In this document: positions 53,862 through 61,135 of the stretch, in pieces
Numbering within the stretch: position 1 is the first letter of the stretch
Layout of the letters: each line of letters begins with the position of its first letter
Source: an uncultured Pelagibacteraceae bacterium
Lineage (GTDB): Bacteria; Pseudomonadota; Alphaproteobacteria; Pelagibacterales; Pelagibacteraceae
Reading direction: 5' to 3'
Length of the DNA: 64,000 nucleotides
Assembly (NCBI GenBank): GCA_902574685.1
Contig: CACGOO010000004.1
Coordinates: forward strand, 18,019-82,018
The notes under the pieces: model-generated
What the model was told of the DNA's origin: nothing
Seen by the model: the letters and a program-made list of their open reading frames with translations, nothing else
The model's database searches: none
Made by a program: the position numbers and the translations under genes

Positions 53862-54869
53862 ATGCCTGTAAAAAGCAAATTTGTAGCTTTAAAAAACTAT
53901 ATCCCTACAGGTTTACCAAAAGAAACTGACTTTGAAATAAAAACTAAGGAGATATCTTTAGATACTAAGAACAATATATTGGTTTTAAATTTATGGATTT
54001 CAGTTGATCCTTATATGAGGGCAAGGATGACTGAAAGAAAAAACTATAAACCGCCTTTTAATATTGGTGAAGAGATGGAAGGTTATGCTTTAGGTATAGT
54101 TAAAGAGTCTAAAGACAAAAGTTTTAAAGAAGGAGATATTGTTTTTAGTAATTTTGGAATGAGAGATTACTTTGTTTGTAATTCCAATGATCTAAAAAAA
54201 ATTGAGCCAATGAATATTCCTATACAAACATATCTAGGTCCACTTGGAATGACAGGTCATACAGCTTATATAGGACTTTTTAAACATGGTGAATTAAAAC
54301 CAGGTCAAACAATCCTTGTTTCTTCAGCTGGAGGTAGTGTTGGATCTACTGTTTGTCAAATTGCAAAAAATATGGGTTGTAAAGTAATTGCAAGTACAGG
54401 ATCAGATGAAAAAGTTAAATGGCTGAAAAATGATTTAAAAATTGATCATGCGTTTAACTATAAAAAAATTGAAAATCTTGTTTTGCATCTTAAAGAAGTT
54501 TGTCCTGAAGGATTTGATTTATATTTTGATAATGTGGGTGGCGATTTCTTAGAGTCAGCTATTTTTCAAATGAAGAACTTTGGAAGGATTGTAATTTGTG
54601 GAAGGATATCCCAAATGAATGCAACTAATCCTGGCTCTGGTTTAAAAAATATGGCTCATGTTCTTGTAAAAAGACTAACTATTAAAGGTTTTATAATTTT
54701 TGATCATGAAAATGATCGAGAACAGTTTGAAACTGATATGGCTAAATGGCTATTAGAAGATAAAATTAAATTTAAAGAAACTGTTTACGAAGGTATAGAA
54801 AATACGCCAAAATCATTCATTGATTTATTAGAAGGTAAAAACATAGGAAAAATGCTTGTAAAAATTTAA
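53862..54869 (+). CDS. NADP-dependent oxidoreductase (zinc-independent MDR, prostaglandin reductase-like)
   Basis: 335 residues, medium-chain dehydrogenase/reductase without catalytic zinc. The start (KNYIPTGLPKETDF) and ISVDPYMRARMTERKNYKPPF match the leukotriene B4 12-hydroxydehydrogenase/CurA subfamily. Cofactor binding is shown by SSAGGSVGSTVCQIAKNMGCKVI, and FDNVGGDFLESAI follows. Members reduce the double bond of unsaturated ketones or aldehydes, such as products of lipid peroxidation. Closely follows msrA. Confidence 0.88.
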   Translation: MPVKSKFVALKNYIPTGLPKETDFEIKTKEISLDTKNNILVLNLWISVDPYMRARMTERKNYKPPFNIGEEMEGYALGIVKESKDKSFKEGDIVFSNFGMRDYFVCNSNDLKKIEPMNIPIQTYLGPLGMTGHTAYIGLFKHGELKPGQTILVSSAGGSVGSTVCQIAKNMGCKVIASTGSDEKVKWLKNDLKIDHAFNYKKIENLVLHLKEVCPEGFDLYFDNVGGDFLESAIFQMKNFGRIVICGRISQMNATNPGSGLKNMAHVLVKRLTIKGFIIFDHENDREQFETDMAKWLLEDKIKFKETVYEGIENTPKSFIDLLEGKNIGKMLVKI

Positions 54870-54880
54870 TTAGAATTTTT

Positions 54881-55051
54881 ATGAAATTTTTAAAGAAATT
54901 TTATAGACCCTTTTTATTAACCTATATTTTTTTGAGTATAGCTATCAGTTTTTATCCATCATTTGATTTTTACTCACTAAAAGGTCAAATTCTTATAATT
55001 GCTGTATCTTTTTTTAATGGGATGATGGGAGTTTACGTAAAAAAATTATAA
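54881..55051 (+). CDS. Small membrane protein, 56 residues
   Basis: An unrecognised short frame: MKFLKKFYRPFLLTYIFLSI, then AISFYPSFDFYSLKGQILII and a closing AVSFFNGMMGVYVKKL. Two hydrophobic segments, with basic ends on both sides, point to a hairpin membrane protein. It lies 11 bases after the oxidoreductase stop and overlaps the convergent FAD gene by 6 bases. Support is from structure, not homology. Confidence 0.45.
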   Translation: MKFLKKFYRPFLLTYIFLSIAISFYPSFDFYSLKGQILIIAVSFFNGMMGVYVKKL

Positions 55052-56149
55052 GACGTAGGGCTCGGGTCTTGCAGAGCTATTTAATACTCTTTCGACTGCG
55101 AAAACACTAATATCTATAGTTTGATAACTGCCTGTAGTTATTAATTCAGTTAGAGCTCTACCAATTCCTGGTGCTTGCATTAAACCTCTGCCAGTAAATC
55201 CTGAGGCCATGTAAACATTTTCATATTTTGGATGTTTTCCAACTACAGCATTATTATCTAATTTGTTACAATCATAATATCCAGCCCATCCACCTGTTAA
55301 TTTGAGTTCTTCAAATGCTGGTATTCTTTTTGCAAGAGCAGGCCAAACTAATTCTTCAAAATCATTCCATGCAGGTTCAAGATCTTCTGCATCAAAAACT
55401 GAAATTGGAGAACCTGCTAAATATTCTTTTCCTTCTGGTCGCCAATATACTCCTGTTGTTAGATCTCCGGATAATGGCATCTCTGGAATATGTTTAGGAC
55501 ATTTAACTCTAAAGACTGTATGTTTTTGAGGTACTACAGGAATATCTTCAAGTAGTTCCTTAGTCCAACACCCAGCTGCGGAAATAATTGTCTTTGCATT
55601 AATTTCAGATAGGCTCTTAACCTCTCCCTTAATAAATTCTGCCCCAAGATCAATTGCTTTATGCTTTAAAGCGCTATGAAATAAAAACGGATCAATCCAT
55701 CCCTCGCTCTTGTTATCAGTAAATGTTGCAGTTTCAATTCCTTCCTCATTAATGTAAGGAAAATAGTTTTTCAATTCAGAACCTTTAATATTTTTTGTAC
55801 CCGCTTCACATTCTTTATGATTTTCTAAAGCTCTGTATTGTTCTTCTGCATGATCTGGTCCAAACATTAGAAGATATCCATTGGGCACCATGCTAGCTGT
55901 TGGATTTGGATTTTTTTCAGTTTTCAATAATTCTGGTATTTGAAATATAAATTCCCTTGCAAATTTTCCTAAAAGAATATTTTCTTTTTGAAAAAACTGT
56001 CGTCTAAATCCACCAAGTGATAATGGGAATGATGCAGTTTTATAAGTTGGATCCCTTTCAATGACTTTTACTTTTCTGCCTTCTTTGGACATAAAGTATG
56101 CAGTTGCAGCTCCAATTATACCACCACCTACTATTACAACATCATCCAT
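55046..56149 (-). CDS. FAD-dependent oxidoreductase, DAO family
   Basis: 367 residues with the N-terminal Rossmann motif VIVGGGIIGAATAYFMSKEGRKVKVIER, FPLSLGGFRRQFFQKENI, and a C-terminal TGRGLMQAPGIGRAL. This is the glycine/D-amino-acid/sarcosine oxidase family. The substrate is not determined, but SAR11 catabolises N-methylated glycines. An internal SAAGCWT motif precedes the substrate domain. It is one base from tspO, on the same strand. Confidence 0.87.
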   Translation of the reverse strand: MDDVVIVGGGIIGAATAYFMSKEGRKVKVIERDPTYKTASFPLSLGGFRRQFFQKENILLGKFAREFIFQIPELLKTEKNPNPTASMVPNGYLLMFGPDHAEEQYRALENHKECEAGTKNIKGSELKNYFPYINEEGIETATFTDNKSEGWIDPFLFHSALKHKAIDLGAEFIKGEVKSLSEINAKTIISAAGCWTKELLEDIPVVPQKHTVFRVKCPKHIPEMPLSGDLTTGVYWRPEGKEYLAGSPISVFDAEDLEPAWNDFEELVWPALAKRIPAFEELKLTGGWAGYYDCNKLDNNAVVGKHPKYENVYMASGFTGRGLMQAPGIGRALTELITTGSYQTIDISVFAVERVLNSSARPEPYVL

Positions 56150-56150
56150 A

Positions 56151-56618
56151 TTAGTTTATCAAAAAAATGTTTATATTTAAAAGCAATGCAAAACAACACC
56201 ATAACAAATATGGAATCATCAAGTACATGCTTAATTGACTTATATTCTTATATTTAAATACCAATAAAACAATAAATATAATTAACACAACAAGATTTAA
56301 AATTGCTAAAGAAATATTATGGAAACCAAAGAAAACAATACTCCAAGTTGTATTAAAAAAAAGATGAATGAAATATAAAAATACAATATTTAAATTTTTT
56401 GTGTTTTTATGCCACGCATTCCATATGGCTATTGTCATAAATAAATAAAGTAATGTCCACACTGGCCCAAATATCCAATCTGGTGGATTGTATTGAGGTT
56501 TAGATAAATTTGAATACCAAGGTTCTTTAAAATTTATAGTAACCAAACCTCCAATAAATGAAGCTGAAAACGTAGTAATTGCAAAGAGAATAAAAGATAA
56601 AATTTTATTTTTTAGCAT
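56151..56618 (-). CDS. tspO: TspO/MBR-family membrane protein
   Basis: 155 residues with five membrane helices. The signature is WYSNLSKPQYNPPDWIFGPVW followed by TLLYLFMTIAIWNAWHK. TspO binds tetrapyrroles and is linked to porphyrin and light-stress responses in alphaproteobacteria. It is co-oriented with the FAD gene and divergent from the SDR gene by 24 bases, so promoters must overlap. Confidence 0.93.
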   Translation of the reverse strand: MLKNKILSFILFAITTFSASFIGGLVTINFKEPWYSNLSKPQYNPPDWIFGPVWTLLYLFMTIAIWNAWHKNTKNLNIVFLYFIHLFFNTTWSIVFFGFHNISLAILNLVVLIIFIVLLVFKYKNISQLSMYLMIPYLLWCCFALLLNINIFLIN

Positions 56619-56642
56619 TTAAGTACTATACAGCAGTTAAAT

Positions 56643-57401
56643 ATGAATAAAAAAGTAATTTGGATCACAGGCGGAAGCACAGGAATTGGCAAAGCACTTG
56701 CGTTAAAATTTGCTAATAATGGATGGACAGTTGCTATTTCTGCAAGAAGAGAAAATTTATTAAAAGAAATCGAAGATAAGCATCAAAATATTAAATCTTT
56801 TCCACTTGATGTAAATGATAAGGAAAAGTGTAAGTCTGTTTTTGAAAATATAAAAAAGGAACTTGGTGACATCGAAATTTGTTTTTTTTCTACGGGTACT
56901 TGGGATCCAAAAAAAGAAAAAGAAATTGATGTAGAGCAAATTGAAAATGTATTTAAAGTAAATTTTTTTGGAACATTAAATTGTATAAAAGCAGTTGAAA
57001 CTCATTTTCGAGAAAGAGGAAAAGGTATTATTACCATTGTATCTTCGATTGCAGGATACAAAGGCTTACCTAACTCAAGTGGCTATGGTCCATCCAAAGC
57101 TGCTTTAAGTAATCTTGCTGAAAGTTTACATTTTGATTTTGGAAGATATGGCGTGAGGGTTTGTTTAGTTTCTCCAGGTTTTATCAAAACACCAATGACT
57201 GATAAGAATGATTTTAAGATGCCTTTTCTAAAAACTCCAGAATTCTCGGCAGACAAAATTTATGATGGGCTTATTAATAGTTCTAATTTTGAAATACACT
57301 ACCCAAAAGAATTAACTTTGATCCTTAAATTTTTAAAAATAATACCTGATCGATTATATTTTTATTTAATACGGAAACTAACTAAATTACAAAAAAAATA
57401 A
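56643..57401 (+). CDS. Short-chain dehydrogenase/reductase
   Basis: 252 residues. It has cofactor loop TGGSTGIGKAL, SARRENL (Arg suggests NADP), and the catalytic Ser-Tyr-Lys set in IVSSIAGYKG and SGYGPSKAAL. The C-terminal end is hydrophobic-basic (RLYFYLIRKLTKLQKK). Related SDR genes lie with phr/FAD/DUF1365/cfa clusters in other proteobacteria; this fits the cluster that follows, but no photolyase is present here. The substrate is unknown. It converges on the DUF3833 gene with 2 bases between. Confidence 0.85.
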   Translation: MNKKVIWITGGSTGIGKALALKFANNGWTVAISARRENLLKEIEDKHQNIKSFPLDVNDKEKCKSVFENIKKELGDIEICFFSTGTWDPKKEKEIDVEQIENVFKVNFFGTLNCIKAVETHFRERGKGIITIVSSIAGYKGLPNSSGYGPSKAALSNLAESLHFDFGRYGVRVCLVSPGFIKTPMTDKNDFKMPFLKTPEFSADKIYDGLINSSNFEIHYPKELTLILKFLKIIPDRLYFYLIRKLTKLQKK

Positions 57402-57403
57402 AA

Positions 57404-57952
57404 TTAATCTTTAACAAACATCACAGTCAACTCTGCAACTTTAATTCCAAATTTTGTCATCTTAGCTCGGTTGATAGCTACTCTTTCGTCTTGCATAAAT
57501 ATCCAATCATCAAAAGTAATTTTGATATTTTTTCCTTTCACAGGAACTAACAAAACATACTCAAATTTAAACGCTGGGCCATATGAATACCCCCTAGCCT
57601 TTCCAACTACATCGCCTGCAGTTCCCTCGTAATTATGTTCATCAATTTTATCTATTACCCATTGCCTATTTTGTATTTCACCATCATTCCAAATAAATTT
57701 TTCGTCTAATATAAGTTGTTTGCCATCCCACTTACCGTCTAGGTCTGCTGAAAATTGTCTTGTAACTTTACCTGATCTATTTTGTAGTATACCCCAAGCT
57801 TTGACGTTTCCGCTTAAATATTCTTCAATAATTAGTCTTGGTTTTTGATCTTTAAAATCTTCTGGTTTCATAGATTGATTATTTATACAGCTTGTAATTA
57901 ATCCTGTTAAAATTATCAATAAAAATACTTTAAAAAATTTTTTGTTAATCAT
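57404..57952 (-). CDS. DUF3833 lipoprotein
   Basis: 182 residues. The N-terminal lipobox LITSC (cysteine at 22) marks a lipoprotein. Mature part: FKDQKPRLIIEEYLSGNVKAW, RSGKVTRQFSADLDGKWDG, and a later DEHNYEGTAGDVVGKARG, which match DUF3833. Function unknown. It is one base downstream of the Cfa-like gene and closes the cluster running from gcvP. Confidence 0.85.
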   Translation of the reverse strand: MINKKFFKVFLLIILTGLITSCINNQSMKPEDFKDQKPRLIIEEYLSGNVKAWGILQNRSGKVTRQFSADLDGKWDGKQLILDEKFIWNDGEIQNRQWVIDKIDEHNYEGTAGDVVGKARGYSYGPAFKFEYVLLVPVKGKNIKITFDDWIFMQDERVAINRAKMTKFGIKVAELTVMFVKD

Positions 57953-57953
57953 T

Positions 57954-59135
57954 TTAAATTTTATTTTGCATGGAAAATTGAATTAAATCTATATTCTTTG
58001 ATTTAAACCCAGCTTCACAATATGACAAATAAAAATGCCACATACGTTTAAATTTATTATCAAATCCATATTTTGAAATCTCTTCCCATTTTTTTAGGAA
58101 TTCATCTCTCCATATTTTTAAGGTATTGGAATAGTGAGAGCCATATGACTCATATTTTTTAATTTCTAAACCGTTGCTACTAGATAAATCATATAATTTT
58201 CTTTTTGATGGCAAAAAACCTCCAGGAAATATGTATTTTTGTATAAAGTCTTCTTTGGTTTTATATCTGTCAAATAAACTATCATCGATTGTTATCGCTT
58301 GTATCGCAGCCCTTCCGTTCTCAGATAGATTTTTTTTAATACTTTTAAAATAATTGACTAAATAATTTTGCCCAACCGCTTCTATCATTTCTATAGATGC
58401 GATAGAGTCATATTTGTCTTTTACATCTCTATAATCTTTCAAAAATATATTCACTTTTTCATTCAATCCATTTTCAAATATTCTTTTTTTTGAAAATTCA
58501 AATTGCTCTTTAGAAATTGTTATACAATCTAATTTTACATCATAATTTTTACCCACATATTCAGCAAAGCCGCCCCAGCCACAGCCAATTTCTAAAATTT
58601 TATTTCCTACGTTTGGCTTTATTAATTCTGTAAGCTTTTTATATTTATTTAGTTGAGCAGAAAATAAATCGTCTTTTTGTTTTTCAAAAATTGCACTTGA
58701 ATAAGTAAGTGAAGGATCCAACCATAATGAAAAGAAATCATTTCCTAAATCATAATGTTTTGAAATATTTTTCTTACTTCTACTCTTATTATTTTTTATG
58801 AAAATACTCTTTAATTTATTAATCATTGATAAATCAAAAATACCTGAAAATTTATAGACAATTTTTATATTTTTAGCTGTTATTTCTATTAGATTAGTTA
58901 GATTATCTGTTTCAAATTCATTTCGCATGTACGCTTCTGCAAGTCCTACACTTCCCGATTTTATTATTTGAAGTGTTAAACCAGGTTTGTTAATTTTAAT
59001 CTTTGCTCTTAATTGTTCACTCTTATTACCAAACTTATATATTTTGCTGTCATGATTTTGAATTTCAAGAAATCCATGCTTTATTAGTTTTAGAGAATTA
59101 AATACGATTTTATCTGACAAAAGATTAAAATTCAT
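57954..59135 (-). CDS. Cfa-like SAM-dependent fatty-acyl methyltransferase, non-canonical active site
   Basis: 393 residues. The cyclopropane synthase fold is clear: HYDLGNDFFSLWLDPSLTYS, the SAM-binding LEIGCGWGGFAEY, and SIEMIEAVG with E252, then QKYIFPGGFLPS. The canonical E. coli Cys139 corresponds to S147 here (TYSSAIF), and His266 to Q279 (RAAIQAI). These are bicarbonate-binding positions, so the reaction may be methyl addition without ring closure, as in furan fatty-acid synthesis (UfaM). The gene overlaps DUF1365 by 4 bases. Gene order FAD/DUF1365/Cfa/DUF3833 recurs in photo-oxidative stress clusters. Confidence 0.8.
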   Translation of the reverse strand: MNFNLLSDKIVFNSLKLIKHGFLEIQNHDSKIYKFGNKSEQLRAKIKINKPGLTLQIIKSGSVGLAEAYMRNEFETDNLTNLIEITAKNIKIVYKFSGIFDLSMINKLKSIFIKNNKSRSKKNISKHYDLGNDFFSLWLDPSLTYSSAIFEKQKDDLFSAQLNKYKKLTELIKPNVGNKILEIGCGWGGFAEYVGKNYDVKLDCITISKEQFEFSKKRIFENGLNEKVNIFLKDYRDVKDKYDSIASIEMIEAVGQNYLVNYFKSIKKNLSENGRAAIQAITIDDSLFDRYKTKEDFIQKYIFPGGFLPSKRKLYDLSSSNGLEIKKYESYGSHYSNTLKIWRDEFLKKWEEISKYGFDNKFKRMWHFYLSYCEAGFKSKNIDLIQFSMQNKI

Positions 59136-59899
59136 TTTTTTTCAAACGTAATATTATTTTTTATTTTTATGTTTTTTTTAACTAACTTAACTCCCTTTAA
59201 CCATAATTTTAATGCTTCAAAATGAATTGCGGCAATAACTTTAAAGGTCATTAAAGGGTGAGAAATATAAGATATAAGCATATTTTTATTGTTAATTTCT
59301 TTTGCAACCCCATCTTGTGAAGCATATAACAATTTTCCCTCCTTATCACTTTGATCAATTATTACGGATAACATTTTTTCAGGTTTGAGGATTCTAAAAT
59401 TGTATTTACTTTTCATTTCAATAAATGGTGAAACGAAAAACTTCTTCTCACAGCTATTTGTAATTATTTTTTCGTCGTTGACTTTAAATATATAAGTATG
59501 TTGCTCACCAAATGTATTTTTAACCTCATACAATATAGCTATAATTTTTGAATGATTATCATAAACGAAAAAAATACTTAATGGATTAAATACGTAACCA
59601 AATATTCTAGGATAACAAAGCAATTTTACCTTTATGTATTCAAATTGAATGTTGTTTGATTTTAAATTTTCTATTACCCAGGCTTTTAAATCACTACCAT
59701 CTCTAGGTCCGTGATCTTTGTCATAAAAACTTAAAATATTAAAACTATTGTTAGAAAAAATTTTAATTTTTTTTTGTATCAAATTAATTTCATCAAGATC
59801 TAAAAAGAGTGAGAAAACGTTGTATTTAAAAAAGTGATATTTTGGCTTAAATCTTTTATGTATTACTTTACCTTCGTAAATATTGGAATTTTTAATCAT
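59132..59899 (-). CDS. DUF1365 protein
   Basis: 255 residues. Family segments: YEGKVIHKRFKPKYHFFKY near the N-terminus, HGPRDGSDLKAWV, PRIFGYVFNPLSIFFVYD, and EVKNTFGEQHTYIF. The function is unknown; it nearly always lies between a FAD oxidoreductase and a Cfa-like methyltransferase, as here. It overlaps both neighbours (8 and 4 bases), so expression is coupled. Confidence 0.92.
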   Translation of the reverse strand: MIKNSNIYEGKVIHKRFKPKYHFFKYNVFSLFLDLDEINLIQKKIKIFSNNSFNILSFYDKDHGPRDGSDLKAWVIENLKSNNIQFEYIKVKLLCYPRIFGYVFNPLSIFFVYDNHSKIIAILYEVKNTFGEQHTYIFKVNDEKIITNSCEKKFFVSPFIEMKSKYNFRILKPEKMLSVIIDQSDKEGKLLYASQDGVAKEINNKNMLISYISHPLMTFKVIAAIHFEALKLWLKGVKLVKKNIKIKNNITFEKK

Positions 59900-61130
59900 T
59901 TAGGTTTTCAATCATATTAATGGATGATTTTATTCCATCTTCATGAAAACCGTAACCAAAATAACTTCCACAAAACAATACATTTCTTTTATTTTGTATT
60001 TCTTTTAATAATTTTTGATTATTCAAAGCATCTTGATCAAAATAAGGGTGGGTAAAAGTAACTTTTTGTAGGATTTTTTTTTGATCTATTTCAAAAAAAG
60101 GATTTAAGGTTAAGAAAATATTTTTTTCTGTCTTCAGATTTTGTAATAAGTTCAACCAATAAGTTAATGATGTCTTGCTAATATCTGATTTATCTATTGA
60201 GGAATTCCATGAAGACCAAACTTTTTTATTGTTTGGCATACATACATCGTCAGTATGTATTACTGCTAGATTGGATTTATATTTAAAATTTGAAAGTATT
60301 TTTTTTTCATCCTCAGTCGGCTCACTCAAAATTTTCAATGCATCGTCTGCATGAGTAGCGATGACAACTTTATCATAGTCAAAAAATTCGTTACTAGCAC
60401 CGTAATATACTTGAACACCAATTTTATTTCTTTTTATCGAACTAATCTTATAATTTTTAAAATATTCTCCACTTATTTGAGTTAATACTTTCTCTACATA
60501 AGTTCTACTTCTGTTGGTGACTGTGTACCATTGTGGTCTATTTTTTAATTTAAAAAGTCCATGATTTTGAAAAAATTTTAAAAAAAATTTAATTGGCATT
60601 TGATTTGCTTCTACTGGAGGCATAGACCAGATAGCAGAAACCATTGGGATTAGATGAAAATTAATAAAATTTTTTGACCATTTATTTTTTTCAAGAAATT
60701 CACCAAGAGTAATCTCTTCATTTAAACTTTTAATTTGATCACACTTTTTGTAGAAATTTATAATATCAAAAAACATTTTTAAAAATTTTAAATTAAAAAG
60801 ATTAACTTTATTTGCAAAAATTCCGTTTAAACCTCTACCACAGTATTCATAATTTGTATCTTTTACAGAAACAGAAAATGACATATCGCTTTTTTCAATT
60901 TCAATTTTTAATTCGTTAAAAAAATTTATGAGATTTGGATAAGTTTCATGATTAAAAACAATAAAGCCAATATCTACAGGAACTTTTTTACCATTGATTA
61001 AAGTATCTAATGTATATGAATGACCACCAAAATGATCTTCACTTTCAAATAAATCAACATGGTGTTTTTTGGAAAGCTTTTGTGCTGCTGATAAACCAGA
61101 GATTCCTGATCCAATTACTGCAATTCGCAT
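59892..61130 (-). CDS. FAD/NAD-binding amine-oxidase-like oxidoreductase
   Basis: 412 residues. The N-terminal AVIGSGISGLSAAQKL binds FAD, followed by ESEDHFGGHSYT and PVDIGFIVFNHETYPNL, hallmark sequences of the family always adjacent to DUF1365. The C-terminal LFCGSYFGYGFHEDGIKS closes the FAD site. It probably acts on acyl lipids with the next two genes; a desaturase-like or oxidase function is possible. Start lies 5 bases after the gcvP stop, so it is likely co-transcribed with the glycine-cleavage gene. Confidence 0.9.
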   Translation of the reverse strand: MRIAVIGSGISGLSAAQKLSKKHHVDLFESEDHFGGHSYTLDTLINGKKVPVDIGFIVFNHETYPNLINFFNELKIEIEKSDMSFSVSVKDTNYEYCGRGLNGIFANKVNLFNLKFLKMFFDIINFYKKCDQIKSLNEEITLGEFLEKNKWSKNFINFHLIPMVSAIWSMPPVEANQMPIKFFLKFFQNHGLFKLKNRPQWYTVTNRSRTYVEKVLTQISGEYFKNYKISSIKRNKIGVQVYYGASNEFFDYDKVVIATHADDALKILSEPTEDEKKILSNFKYKSNLAVIHTDDVCMPNNKKVWSSWNSSIDKSDISKTSLTYWLNLLQNLKTEKNIFLTLNPFFEIDQKKILQKVTFTHPYFDQDALNNQKLLKEIQNKRNVLFCGSYFGYGFHEDGIKSSINMIENLND

Positions 61131-61135
61131 TAATG

